64,000 bases of DNA from Ctenosaura bakeri (lineage: Eukaryota; Chordata; Lepidosauria; Squamata; Iguanidae). Both the position numbers and the translations under genes were made by a program. The stretch is taken from positions 1-64,000 of the forward strand of contig CAOLHI010002549.1 in assembly GCA_948474755.1 (NCBI GenBank). Reading direction: 5' to 3'. Below, piece by piece: positions 21,805 through 32,583 of this stretch. The notes under the pieces were generated by a model that made no database searches, was not told the origin of the DNA, and worked only from the letters and a program-made list of their open reading frames with translations. How positions within the stretch are numbered: position 1 is the first letter of the stretch; every line of letters starts with the position of its first letter.

Positions 21805-23265
21805 GGCTTCTGCAATTGCTTGGCTTTTTGGGGTGGTGGTGGTGGTAGTTTGGAGATTCTGAATGGAAATGGATTACAGCTACGCCTCCTACGTAGGGTC
21901 TTAATTAGAAATGCACTATAAGGCATTCCTCTCTTGAGGCTGCCTTATGGATGGGAAAAATATTTTAAAATATTTGAAGAATGGTTGAAAAATGTGTTTC
22001 TTGAATGGCAAGAAACCCTGGTGGGAAGAATTCTGGTCTGATGAGAATCTTCAGATCTTGGGATCTATGCTGTGCAATTTTGTACATCACTATTTTTGCA
22101 CAAACAACAGTATTTCTTCCAGAGCATTCTTTTTTTTGCATACAGAAAAATACTATTTCTGCTCAGAAATAAAATTTTCTGCAGCTTAAATGCTGTTTCC
22201 TGCTCAGAAACTGCTATTTTCTACACAAAAATACTATGTGTGGCTTTCACATAGAATAGCTATCAAATTGTGCATAGTCTCTGAAAACTGTAGTTTTTGA
22301 AGACCCTGTAATAGCAAGAAAAAAATGGTTAAAGTTACTCATTGCTTCCTTCAAGAGGAAAACTGGCAAAGAATTACATCGCTAAGCTGGGTGCACATTT
22401 ACTCGTAACAAGTTTGAATAGCTATGAAAATGCAAGTTTCATTGAGATTGTCAAGTCCAATTAATTCCTCCCTGGAACCCTACCTAATTTCTTTTTTCAC
22501 CCCAAACCATCCCTTTGTCAGGCTCCAAAGAAAAAGAGTGCTAATGTCTGAATTTCTATTGGTGGTGTTTTAAGCTTATCCTACCTGCTGTGAGGTGCCA
22601 ACAAAGGTGCTGTGTGTGCACTTCTTTGTATTTCACATCTCTCCAATACTATGCTGCTTCCTCAGCTACCTGACTGTCCTGTTTTGAAAAAAAAATCCCC
22701 ATAGAGGGATTTACCTTATGACATCCTTCCTTGGACTTTAATTAAAGTATAGAAAATGGGGCACGCTGAAAATTGCCAGAGAGATGAGGATACAATGAAA
22801 GAAATGTCATTCACACATGACTCAGTCACCTTATAACAAAGTGAAGCACAAGAGTCTGAAATCCCACCCCTAAAACTGTCACTGAATGTTTCTTCTTCTA
22901 TGATTTTTTGAAGGGATGGAGAGCCATTTCTTTTCTACTAAACTGAATGAAAATAGGTTTTAAAAAGTGGAAGAAACTTTTCACTACATTTTCTACAACC
23001 ATATATCAATGTGGTTCCAAGTGATGACTTCGACTCCTTCTTCTTCTCTTTCTCCCCCCTCCTCCTCCCATCACACTAATAAAAATTATTATCATCATTA
23101 TGGCGAAAGCCCAAGGTCGCATCCCTATCAGCATCCTGGATATTGGTAAGTTTCTTTATACATGCATTTGTACTCAGCAATGTATGCATTCACCTTATGG
23201 GGGCATAACTCAAGTTCCAGCAGTGTAACAGTTTCACCTGGGTCTAGATTCTACTGTGTGTCCCA
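21805..23265. other. Unique DNA; pyrimidine-rich tract at about 23.03 kb
   Basis: No repeat family is recognised. A C/T-rich tract (about 23036-23072) precedes a frame ending at a good splice-donor-like ggtaagt (23144-23150), but there is no acceptor or homology to call an exon. Confidence 0.4.
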
Positions 23266-23269
23266 ACTA

Positions 23270-23603
23270 CAGCAGAGCCACTGAATCAACTGGATTTATC
23301 TATGTGTTGACTCAACGTTTGGTAATTGATTCAAGAGTCTGTCTCAGCTTGGATTGCCCAACAGGATTCTAGCCATACAGATGAACATTCTTGTCAAGTG
23401 TGTCATTTTTCATCAGTCCCTTCATTGTACCATCTTGATTCACTGGGACAGCAGAAAAAACCACTGTCAATTCCCCATTGCAGGATGGGACAATAAGCAG
23501 GAACATTGGCAGATACACACAATACTCTTCAGAAGGCTTGTGTGCCATAAACCACCATGGAACAGGAGTGCAGCGTTTACATTATGTAAACTTATGAATC
23601 TTA
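23270..23603 (+). repeat. Unclassified composite dispersed repeat (copy 3)
   Basis: It begins with 'gccactgaatcaactggatt', includes 'ggtaattgattcaagag' and 'caacaggattctagccata', then runs into 'tcattgtaccatcttgattc', 'gggacaataagcagga' and 'ggcagatacacaca'. The same two-part order is present at 24.33-24.63 kb, which shows the two motifs belong to one element. Its right part is interrupted by the MITE at 23604. Confidence 0.6.
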
Positions 23604-23955
23604 GGCCCTTTCTGCATGGCATTTGCCATACGAAAGGGTGCGTGGAGCATCATGCGATTGTAAGAAGCAATCTGCACGATGCACTCACAATCATGCGATG
23701 CTCCAGGTGCTGGCAGGTGCTGATCGCACACCTTTTCAATTTCAGGTGGAAGCTGAAAATGGTGTGTGATCGTGCATTGCTCCCACACCCTGCTCTCACT
23801 TACCTGGCGTGTGGAGCCTCTGGAGCCACGCCGGCCATGCTTCCTGCCCCAATGCAGCCTGGGAAACTCCCAGGCTGCACTGCAGAAGGAGGAGGCGGGG
23901 CTCTCACATGAGCAGGTAGCTTGTGGAGAGCTGAAGCAGCAGGGATGCAATAGCC
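23604..23955. mobile_element. GC-rich Harbinger-like MITE, 352 bp, TSD tta
   Basis: The ends are ggccctttctgcat and gatgcaatagcc, and tta flanks both (23601-23603 and 23956-23958). Internal inverted repeats include 'catcatgcgattgtaag' with 'ctcacaatcatgcgatg'. The frame of 185 codons crossing it has no domain signature. Confidence 0.82.
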
Positions 23956-24156
23956 TTAGTCTATTAGATCAAAGTTCTCAATAGTACTATGCCGTTGTTT
24001 CCATGTCATCTCTTTCTAGCCATGCTGTGAAATGGACATATTCAGTTCATGGTTGCCTAAGTGGAGCCTCCCAAGCTGAATTCCAGAGATGTAACCATTT
24101 TACATAGGTCTAAGTTCACTTTTTAACCCCAGTTAGAATAAAGCTGATTGCCAACA

Positions 24157-24327
24157 TTGTGTGGTGGTTTGAGCATTGGACTATGACTCTGGGGACCAGA
24201 GTTCAATTCTGTACTCGACCATGGAAACTCACTGGGTGACTTTGAACATGTCACACATTCTCAATGCGATAGGTTTGCTTTAGGGTCACCATAAGTTGGA
24301 AGTGACTTGAAGGCACACAACAACAAA
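24157..24327 (+). repeat. tRNA-derived SINE, plus orientation
   Basis: It carries 'gtgtggtggtttgagcattg', 'agagttcaattctgtactcg', 'aactcactgggtgactttg', 'agtgacttgaaggcacacaa' and a (CAA) tail. It is near full length. Confidence 0.9.
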
Positions 24328-24332
24328 GTAGA

Positions 24333-25130
24333 GCCATTGAATCAATTAGATTTATATATGTATTGGTTCAAACTTCAAGAATTGATTCAATGGTTCTGCT
24401 CTAGTTGGGGTTAACCCACAAGATTCTATCTGTGCATTCTTGGATGATGTATAACTATTTGTCAGTATCTTTGATGGATCAGTTTATTCACTGTGATTAC
24501 TCTGCATTCTTCATTGCACAATAGTACAAGAACCAACCACAACAGCAGATACACAATTGGTTGCACAATGCTGGTATTTTGCAAAATAAAGATGTAGTGG
24601 AACCATTATGTAACTACCTGAGTGCAAATTTAGGCCATTTCCTCACCGGGCTTTTAAAATGGTGCAGAGCGACCTCCGACGGAGGTCTTCTGCACCGTAG
24701 AGTGGACTGGGGGGGAATACTTTTTGTAGTTCCGTAGCTCAGTCCGGTTCTGTGCGACCGGAACTGGTCATGCAGGGTGCTTTTTAAAAACCTCTTTTTA
24801 GAGGTTTTTAAAAAGCACGGAGTGTGCGACTCCGTGTCGCTCCGTTGCCGCGCTCCGGAGCAGATTTGCAGGCGTGCACAAGTGCATGCCTGCAGATCTT
24901 CCGGGGGTGGGCTTTCAGCTCGCGAGCTTCTCCGGTTGGTGGAGAGCCTCCACCAACCGGAAGCCATCATTTTGGACGCCGAAGCAGTGTGGAGCGATGA
25001 GCTCGCACTGCTCCTTGTCCTGACGGGCTCACCCGGATGCTCAGGAAATCCGGTGAATCCAGTTTTCGCGCAGTTCCCTCCCCACATCTGGAAACAGCCT
25101 TACACTGTGCAAGCATGATGTAGGATTTTG
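24333..25130 (+). repeat. Unclassified composite repeat (copy 4), split by a MITE
   Basis: It runs 'agccattgaatcaattagat', 'aagaattgattcaatggttc', 'ctctagttggggttaacc', 'tttgtcagtatctttgatgg', 'cagatacacaattggttgc', 'ggaaccattatgtaactacc' and 'gagtgcaaattta', then the MITE, then 'ttacactgtgcaagcatgat'. This is the most complete copy, about 330 bp without the insert. Confidence 0.65.
24633..25099. mobile_element. GC-rich Harbinger-like MITE, 467 bp, TSD tta
   Basis: The ends are ggccatttcctcac and tctggaaacagcc, and tta flanks both (24630-24632 and 25100-25102). The host repeat reads straight through once the element is removed. Internal hairpins include 'aaaaacctctttttagaggt'. The 157-codon minus-strand frame across it is an artefact. 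Confidence 0.88.
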
Positions 25131-25222
25131 ACCAGAGTATACATTTCAGGACAGGAATAAAACAAGCAAACTGTCATTCAGGGAAACCGTTTGTGCAGTA
25201 ATCACCCTAGACACAATTCTTG

Positions 25223-25413
25223 GGGCATTACTGCAGTACACTGTGATAGTGCTATTATTCCACTCTGGAATTCTGGGGTTTGTAGTTTACTAAGGCCAAA
25301 GAGCTTTCTGGCTGAGAATTCTAAATGCCCCTTCCTAAACTGCAAACCCCAGGATTCCATAGGATGTTGAAAGTAGAATAATAGCATTATAACAATGTAG
25401 TGCGGAAATGGCC
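25223..25413. mobile_element. Palindromic Harbinger-like MITE, about 191 bp
   Basis: The ends are gggcattactgcag and tgcggaaatggcc, flanked by ttg (25220-25222 and 25414-25416). The left half lacks the usual 'cactttcaacatcctatgg' segment, so it is an internal-deletion copy. Confidence 0.8.
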
Positions 25414-25416
25414 TTG

Positions 25417-25847
25417 CTAAGGTTTCAAGGAAGAATGGCTATTTTTCTTACATCAGAGATCTTTAATCCTCTGGTTAAAGAGCTATCCAGTCCAAATCCA
25501 AGGTTGGTGTGGCAGAATAACTGCATAACTTATTTGAGTGTAGATTTACACATGATGTAGGACATCAATTGAAGAACTCCCCAAGATCAGAAAAGATATA
25601 TTTTGATTCTTCTGCTCTGTAGCTATGAAGCAAGCAAATGGTGGTGGGAGAGGAGTGATTTAATCTGAACAAGTGAAGAATTCAGGGGCTTGTAAATGTA
25701 TCTCTTACTGGAGCACAGTTTGAAAGAACATTGTTGTGTCTATTTGATATGATTTGGGGGATGAGGATGGTGAAAGTTGTGAATTGCAGGGGGCACTGCA
25801 CACTTTCAAAATCTTTCAAGATCTTTTGATTGTGTATCTTTGCGGTG
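25417..25847. other. Unique DNA with a weak repeat trace
   Basis: 'gagtgtagatttacacatga' near 25540 resembles the 3' end of the unclassified repeat. Nothing else is recognisable. Confidence 0.4.
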
Positions 25848-25909
25848 TAGTGGTTTGAACATTGAACTATGATTCTGGAGATCAGGGTTCAATTCCCTCC
25901 TTGGCCATA

Positions 25910-27763
25910 GAATCATAGAATCATAGAAATGTAGAGTTGGAAGAGACCACAGGGGCCATCCAGTCCAACCTCCAGCCATGCAGGAACACCCTCAAAGCAC
26001 TCCCTACAGATGGCCATCCAGCCTCTGCTTAAAAACATCCAAAGAAGAAGACTCCACTATACTCCAAGGCAGCATATTCCACTGCTGGACAGCCCTGACT
26101 GTAAGGAATTTCTTCCTGAGCTTCAGGTGGAATCTCCTTTCCTGCAGCTTGAATCCATTGCTCCTTGTCCTGGTCTCTGGAGCAGCAGAAAACAAGCCCT
26201 CTCCTTCCTCTACATGGCATCCCTTCAAATATTTAAACATGGCTATCATGTCCCCTCTTAACCTTCTCTTCTGCAGACTAAACATACCCAGCTCTCTAAG
26301 TCTATCCTCATAGGGCATGGCTTCCAGGCCTCTCACCATTTTGGTCGCCCTCCTCTGGACTTGCTCCAGCTTGTCAATATCCTTCTTGAATTGGGGTGAC
26401 CAGAACTGGACACAGTATTCAAGATGGGGTCTAACCAAAGCAGAGTAGAGTGGTACCAGTACCTCCCTTGATCTAGACACCATACTCCTATTGATGCAGC
26501 CGAGAATTGCATTGGCTTTCTTGGCTGCCGCATCACACTGCTGACTCATGTTCAGCTTGTGGTCTATTAAGACTCCTAGATTCCTTTCACACGTACTGCT
26601 ATCCAGCCACGTGTCCCCCATCCTATATTTCTGTATTCCATTATTTCTGCCTAAGTGTAGGACCTTACACTTCTCTCTGTTGAATTTCATTTTGTTCGCC
26701 TTGGCCCAGCTCTCCAATCTATCCAGGTCATTTTGAATTTTGATCCTGTCCTCTGGCGTATTAGCAACCCCTCCCAATTTGGTGTCATCTGCAAATTTGA
26801 TCAGCATGCCCTCTATTCCTTCATCCAAGTCGTTGATAAAAATATTGAACAGCACTGGGCCCAGGACAGAACCCTGTGGCACCCCACTAGTCACTTCTCT
26901 CCAGGATGAAAAGCAGCCATTCATGATCACCCTTTGGGTTCGGTCGGTCAACCAATTACAAATCCAACTAACAGTAGCCCTGTCCAACCCACATTTTACT
27001 AGCTTCATTGCAAGAATGTCATGGGGAACTTTGTTGAAGGCCTTACTGAAATCGAGATATGCTACATCCACAGCATTCCCTTCATCTATCAAGCTAGTAA
27101 CTCTATCATAAAAAGAGATAAGATTAGTCTGGCATGACTTATTTTTGAGAAATCCATGTTGACTTCTCGTGATTACTGCGTTGCTTTCTAAATGATTAGA
27201 AACTGACTGCTTAATGATCTGCTCCAGGATCTTTCCGGGTACTGATGTCAGGCTGACTGGGCGATAATTATTTGGGTCGTCTTTCTTTCCCTTCTTGAAG
27301 GTGGGGATAACATTTGCTCTCTTCCAGTCTGCTGGAACTTCTTCTGTCCTCCAAGATTTCTCAAAGATTATAGCAAGTGGTTCCGAAATGACCTCTGCCA
27401 GCTCTTTTAATATCCTAGAATGCAATATCCTAGGATGCAACCATGTCCTTCTTGAATTGGAGTGCCCAGAACCGGACACAGTATTCAAGATGAGGTCTAA
27501 CCAAAGCAAAGTAGAGTGGTACCAGTACCTCCCTCGATCTAGACACCATACTCCTATTGATGCAACCGAGAATTGCATTGGCTTTCTTGGCTGCCGCATC
27601 ACACTGCTGACTCATGTTCAGCTTGTGGTCTATTAAGACTCCTAGATTCCTTTCACACGTACTGCTATCCAGCCACGTGTCCCCCATCCTGTATTTCTGT
27701 ATTCCATTTTTTCTACCTAAGTGTAGGACCTTACATTTCTCTTTGTTGAATTTCATTTTTTAG
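25910..27763 (-). mobile_element. CR1 LINE with a repeated internal segment
   Basis: It begins with the CR1 3' terminus (agaatcatagaatcatag) and extends through the reverse-transcriptase region to about 27435. At about 27440 it jumps back: 27440-27755 repeats the segment at 26377-26697 in the same orientation, with about 3% differences by eye. The element is inside a SINE, so it is younger than that SINE. Confidence 0.9.
26004..27602 (-). pseudogene. CR1 reverse-transcriptase fragment, 532-codon open frame
   Basis: This is the longest open frame in the window. It shows reverse-transcriptase blocks in order: 'NYRPVSLTS' (about residue 112), 'YLDFSKAF' with the first catalytic Asp (about 182), '[16 protein letters not shown]' (about 239), 'FADDTKL' with the catalytic Asp pair (about 270), the thumb ('[11 protein letters not shown]') and the C-terminal end '[12 protein letters not shown]'. 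It lacks the endonuclease domain and the N-terminal part of the reverse transcriptase. The first 60 or so residues come from the repeated segment read in another frame, so the printed start is not a natural one. It is open but not functional on its own, and its lack of stops suggests a young insertion. Confidence 0.88.
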
Positions 27764-27895
27764 CCTTGGAAACCCACTGGGTGACTTTGGGTGTGTCACA
27801 CACTCTCAGCTCCAGAAAACCCCTTGATAGGTTTGCTTTCGAGCCACCATAAGTTGGAAATGATGTGAAGGCACACTATGAAAACAACCACTTTA

Positions 27896-28165
27896 AGTAG
27901 TTTGTGATGTGGCTTTATGGCTTTAATGCAAGAAATTTATAACTACAACATGACTCAAAAGGGATACAATGCTGTGCCACAGTTTGTTCTGGGGCTGGCC
28001 CTACCAAGGACAGGGCAAGGAGGGGGACAGGCAAGGAAATAATGGAGGACAAATAGGTGTTGCCCCTCTATAAGAATTCTGCCCTGCCACAAAAGTTTCC
28101 TTGAGTTCCAAATTTCTAGTATTACAGCAAGTGAAACGCTGAATATAGATCACACTGCGGTACAT
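27896..28165. other. Unique DNA
   Basis: Nothing recognisable is visible between two SINE copies. Confidence 0.4.
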
Positions 28166-28169
28166 TTTC

Positions 28170-28402
28170 CTTGTTGCTGTTGTCACTTGTCTTTGTTTTT
28201 GACTTAAGGTGATTCTAAGGTGAACCTATCATGGAGTTTTCTTGGTGAGATTTAGACAGAAGTGTTTTTCCATCACCTTTCTCTAGGTTTGAGAAAATGT
28301 GACTTCTCCAAGGTCATTCAGGGAGTTCGATAGTTGAATAAGGATGTGAACCCCACTCTCTCAGAGTCCTAACATTCAAACCACCATACCATGCTGTGTT
28401 CT
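28170..28402 (-). repeat. tRNA-derived SINE, minus orientation
   Basis: It carries 'ttgttgctgttgtcacttgt', 'aaggtgaacctatcatggag', 'gtgacttctccaaggtcatt' and 'cattcaaaccaccataccat' in the reverse order of the plus copies. It is diverged but nearly full length, with the longer middle segment as at 6.9 kb. Confidence 0.85.
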
Positions 28403-28639
28403 TTGAAGATTTACTCATCTCCATTTCTTCCAAAGCATCTATGCTTTTCAGATGTTCCATTTCCACGCTTCACTCTGAGACTGTGAGCCCAAGATTTTTT
28501 TCCCCGCAGACTTGACTTAATCTCAATGCACCAGAATACAGCTTGGTTGACAGGGGCTGGAGCCAGGGAACCAAATGCCTTGATGCTTAATATCAGTTTA
28601 TGTGCTAGGCACCCCCCTAGAATGTCCTTGAACAATTTC

Positions 28640-29060
28640 TTTTCTCTATAGCTGGGGACTGTATAATTTACAGAGCATATAGTCTATGCTAATGAGGTAC
28701 TGGAAATATCAACAGCATTTGCAAATTAAGAATTAGAAATAAGCTCTGTAAACGAGCCCTCAGAAGGCAACGTATATTTGCAAGCACGAGCGTTCATGTT
28801 TCCTGCCAGCTGTTGATAACAAATATGCTTTTTTATGCTATAGATTTTATTTAGCAGACATTTATTTGCTCCCTTTAAAGGCAATTGTTATATGTTATCT
28901 TTACTGCGGTTTTCATCTGGGGAGATGTTGCTTATTGAAAAGCAAATGTGTTTGCTCCCTTTTAACTGAGCTGCAGTCACCCAAAGCCGCTTCATATGCA
29001 ATGCAGAAGCAGTGCGAGTCAATAGCCAGGGTAACTTGCATATCTACTGTTGGGGGATGG
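28640..29060. promoter_or_regulatory. Candidate conserved non-coding element
   Basis: This stretch is repeat-free, AT-rich and dense in homeodomain/POU-like motifs. ATGCTAAT (28686-28693) and the palindromic octamer-like ATTTGCAAAT (28717-28726) lie 30 bp apart, followed by several TAAT/ATTA cores and TTGATAACAAATATGC. It has the texture of a vertebrate developmental enhancer. Conservation cannot be tested from this sequence alone. Confidence 0.3.
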
Positions 29061-29394
29061 TGTCTTGTATAGAGCTTGGGGAAGTTACTTTTTCAAATTA
29101 CAGTTCCTAGAATCACCCAGCAGAGCCATTTTTGGAGCTGTAGTCAAAAAGGGTAACCTCTCTAAGCTCTGGTCTTGTAAGTAGAAAAAAATAATGAGTA
29201 TAATGATACACATTCACCTTGTTGTTAGGATATAGGGCCTCAAAAATGATATTTTAGACATTGCAGATATTAATATTTTACTTAAACAGTACAATTACCA
29301 ATAGATACTATATGATTTTAAAAATGTAAATAGATTATTTCATCACTGTACCTGATAAACTAGCTGGAATACTCTTGGCTAATCTGAGAATGAG

Positions 29395-29560
29395 AAGAGA
29401 GCCATTGAATCAATTGTCAAATGTTGAGTCGACCCCTAGGTAAATCCATTTGAATCAATGTTGAAACCAACATTGGATTAATTACTGTAGTTCCATTGAA
29501 TCCAGTTGGAACCGGTGTTGATTCTAGCCGGAATTAACTATAGGACTTAGGCCATTGTTT
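29395..29560 (+). repeat. Unclassified 'ATTGAATCAATT' repeat (partial)
   Basis: 'gagccattgaatcaattgtc', 'taaatccatttgaatcaatg' and 'gattctagccggaattaac' match the first half of the composite repeat at 23.27 and 24.33 kb, with rearranged order. Confidence 0.5.
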
Positions 29561-29885
29561 TACTTCTATTGTTATTTTTCAGGATTGGGTGGTAGGGATT
29601 CATCATTGTTCAAGTTTTTAAAAAAAGAATTTTATTTTATTTCATTTTAAATGAATGACCGTAGTGCCCTCAGGGAGCTGCTGGAAACTGGATGTTCTGG
29701 TAGGACCTATCACTATGGATGTAATATGGAACACTGTTTTAACTGATAGGGCATGCAATTGGTAAGAACTTTGCAATATTTCTTTCTATTTGGCATGGAA
29801 AGATTTTGAGATTGAAACAAAATGAGGGAAAAACCTATATAGATAGATTTGTCCATCCAGACTCAGATCTTTGATTGCTTAGCTC

Positions 29886-30021
29886 CGTGGTTCTGAAACA
29901 CTGGTCCTCCAGATGTTTTGTACTTCAGCTCCCAGAATTCCTTACTGTTGGCCAAGCTGGCTGGGGCTTCTGGAAGCTGAAGTCAAAGTCATTTGGAGGA
30001 CTGAGATTTGGGAAGCACTGT
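29886..30021. mobile_element. hAT-like MITE, 136 bp, 8-bp TSD
   Basis: cttagctc lies at both flanks (29878-29885 and 30022-30029). The interior is an inverted repeat: 'ggtcctccagatgttttgta' and 'cagctcccagaattcc' mirrored by 'ttctggaagctgaagtcaaa' and 'catttggaggactgag'. An exact 8-bp duplication is the hallmark of hAT-superfamily insertion. Confidence 0.85.
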
Positions 30022-30117
30022 CTTAGCTCATGAAGTTTGCCCTTCAATTCCTGTGTATTCAAGTATATTTCTGGTGTTGAACTGAAGCTCTCTTTTTTAC
30101 TCATCTTTGGCTTCTCA

Positions 30118-30215
30118 TTGCTTGTTGTTGTTGTGTCCCTTCAAGTCATTTCTGACTTAGGGTGACCCTAACATGACCTTATCTTGAAAATTTGTTCAGA
30201 AGGGGTGTTCACACA
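30118..30215 (-). repeat. tRNA-derived SINE fragment, minus
   Basis: 'ttgttgttgttgtgtccctt', 'caagtcatttctgacttagg' and 'atgaccttatcttgaaaatt' are the 3' half of the SINE family. The tRNA-like head is missing. Confidence 0.85.
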
Positions 30216-31890
30216 GGCAAAAACACAACATGGTACATTCAATACTGGGGTGTACTGTTCTTATTTAATGTGTTTGGGGCAAATATGGGAGAAATTTTGT
30301 TTGTATTCCTATTTGACCAATTTATCAAAATTCCCAAATTTTCTTCCTTGATAGGATGAAAAGAACTTGCGGTTTCAAAAAATTCAAATGTGGGACAAAG
30401 CAAAAAATACAGATTTCCCCTTCCTGCTTAGAAAATGCATTTCTGCCCCATCACTTTGAGACCTTCAACTTGATCAAAAGCAAAGTGGAATGGAGTATTG
30501 TTATTAATTTTTAACAAGCCATGGAAAATGTATGAGCATAAACACCCAAGGGGGCAATTAAGCCTACTGAGCAGGTAAGGCACTATATAATTGCAACATT
30601 TCATGGAACTGTGTATTGACTAAGCAGGCCTACTTCATTTTTTAATCTTAATCAGAGTGTTTGACTTGGCTGATCATGCCTGTGGTACGTAGTCATCTCT
30701 TCCTCCCCACGGAAGGGAAATGATGATGGGGAAGAAGAAAAGCAAATGGATGTGCCAGGAAACCTTTCAGACCTTCACGTTTATTCTTCCTGGAACTGCA
30801 TTGAAAAGACCTAATTTCTCCTGGAGGAGAACTGATGATAAAAGCAACATACAATGGATGTATCATCAAAGGATCTCCTGCATGAAGAATGTACTCTGAA
30901 GACTTGTCCAAACAGGTAGGGTCACCATATCAAGACACAGGAGGCAAGCCAGCTGGCAAAGTAAGAATCTTGGAGGCTTTTTAAGTCAGGAGGGTCTTCT
31001 TTTTGATTGAATGGAAGCTGGCAACTGCGATGTGTCCATGGGCCATTTTCTTTTTTTGTCCTAGGGACTCTCTGGGGGACATATGAACTATTAAAAATGT
31101 CAACTCTTCCCAGCAGACTCCCAAAATGAAATTCACCAGAACTCTACTTCTGGTTTGAAAAAAAAAATCTTAGTGCAGAAATGTTCTGCATCATATTAGG
31201 AGTGTACAAAATACAAATTTTCTTATTGTGGACAAAAAAGAATGATTTGACACACTCAGGTATCCCAGCTGAGAAAATGGAAAACTGCCATGAGATTTTT
31301 TACATTGAAGTACTCTTTTTTTCCCTGAAAGAAATATCTTTTGTACAAAACATTGATTTTTTTGCTCAAAACCCTCAATATTGTTATGCAGAAAAAAAAG
31401 ATATATTTTGTTAGGAATAAGGTTGACTTCTATTAAAAAAAATAAAAGGCAGAAGAGTCGTCAAGGGAGTTGGTCCAACACTGTTGTAGAACATTCTGTT
31501 GTGCAAACAGCACAAGAAATATGCCCATAAACTTATAGTGATGGACTGTCTCATCAGGGAGGTGAAGGAGAACTACTAAGGATTAATTGGATGGAACCAC
31601 GGTTGCTAATGTGGAATCATAGTGCTACAATTGTGTCATGTGAAATGGCCCCTGATAGTAGGTGGTGGCAGCAGCATGAGTAGCAGAATTCAAAAATGAA
31701 TTAAAAAATGCAGTCTCTCATGTATCATCTCTAGGGGGCGTGGTGGGAAAATCAAAATATGGCCTCCATGTACTTGAGGTCTGACATGTGGAAGGTGCCA
31801 TGTGATGGTACATTGTAATGATGTAGAAAGCTTTAATCTGAGATACCACAATGGATCATAAGGATTAAAGGAGGAGCCAGTAGCCCTATC
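30216..31890. other. Unique DNA with one MITE-end trace
   Basis: I see no gene. At about 31608-31655, 'tgtggaatcatagtgctaca' and 'gtgaaatggcccctg' resemble the right end of the palindromic MITE family with no matching left end. A T-rich stretch occurs near 31310-31400. Confidence 0.4.
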
Positions 31891-31893
31891 CAA

Positions 31894-32100
31894 CTGTTGT
31901 TGTTGTTGTTATTGTGTGTCTTCAAGTCAATTCCAACATATGACAACCTAAAGTGAACCTAGCATGGATTTTTGTGGGGTTGGGAGTACGTGACATGCCC
32001 AAGGTTACCCAGTGGGTTTCCTTGGCCAACCGGGGAATCGAATCCTGGTCTCCAGGGTCATAGCACAATGCTCAAACCACTACACCATGTTGGCTCTCTT
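31894..32100 (-). repeat. tRNA-derived SINE, minus, full length
   Basis: It runs from (TTG)n, 'gtgtcttcaagtcaattcc', 'aaagtgaacctagcatggat', 'caaggttacccagtgggttt' and 'aatcgaatcctggtctccag' to 'caaaccactacaccatgttg'. Confidence 0.92.
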
Positions 32101-32147
32101 CAACTGTTAGTCTCAGTGCCTGCTGTAGCACCCTAATCCAACTAATA

Positions 32148-32583
32148 GGCCCTTTCCATACGGGGTTAAAAAAACGGTGTAGAGTGACCTCTGACGGAGG
32201 TCACTCTACACCGTAAAGTGGATTGGGGCGGACTACTTTTGTGTAGTTCCACACCCCAATCTGTGCAGGGGTGAAGTGGTGGCACCGCGTGCTTTTTGAA
32301 AACCACTTGTCTTGTGGTTTTTAAAAAGCACGGGCGTGCAGCCCCGTCGCAGTGCCTGATGTGGATTTGCAGGCGCACGCAAGTGTGCACCGGCTGGCGA
32401 GCTTCTCCGGTTGGTGGAGAGCCTCCGCCAGCCAGAAGCCGCCATTTTGGACACAGCGGGACTCCGCAGGACGCCGCCACGTGTGGAGCAGCGAACTCGC
32501 GCTGCTCCACGTTGCGACGACTCCAGGTAAGCTCTGTTTTGGCATCTTTTCAGGCGTGGCTTCCTCCGCGTGTGGAAAGGACC
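32148..32583. mobile_element. GC-rich Harbinger-like MITE, 436 bp
   Basis: The ends are ggccctttccatac and cgtgtggaaaggacc, with flanks ata and tta (one mismatch). It is an inverted-orientation relative of 15302-15778: 'gtagttccacaccccaatct' and 'gcgtgctttttgaaaaccac' are shared as reverse complements. An internal hairpin lies near 32178-32213 (cggtgtagagtgacctctga and its complement). Confidence 0.85.

Larger units (their letters stand above)
25848..27895 (+). repeat. tRNA-derived SINE split by a CR1
   Basis: The left half is 25848-25909 ('gcggtgtagtggtttgaaca' to 'ccctccttggccat') and the right half is 27764-27895 ('ccttggaaacccactgggtg' to 'tgaaggcacac'). With the CR1 block removed the SINE is continuous. 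The junction bases are ccat on the left and cctt on the right. Confidence 0.88.

Noticed and set aside
22967..23149. Possible host exon ending at a GGTAAGT donor
   Set aside because: The donor matches the consensus, but the frame is Ser/His/Tyr-rich low-complexity sequence over a pyrimidine tract. There is no clear acceptor and no protein I recognise. A protein search against reptile proteomes would decide it.
23354..23911. 185-codon plus-strand open frame
   Set aside because: It crosses the unclassified repeat and a MITE and has no recognisable domain or splice context.
24614..25087. 157-codon minus-strand open frame
   Set aside because: It is confined to the MITE at 24633-25099, whose relatives at 15.3 and 32.1 kb do not keep the frame.
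31608..31655. Complete MITE ending in gaaatggcccctg
   Set aside because: No matching left end or interior was found upstream, so at most it is a remnant.
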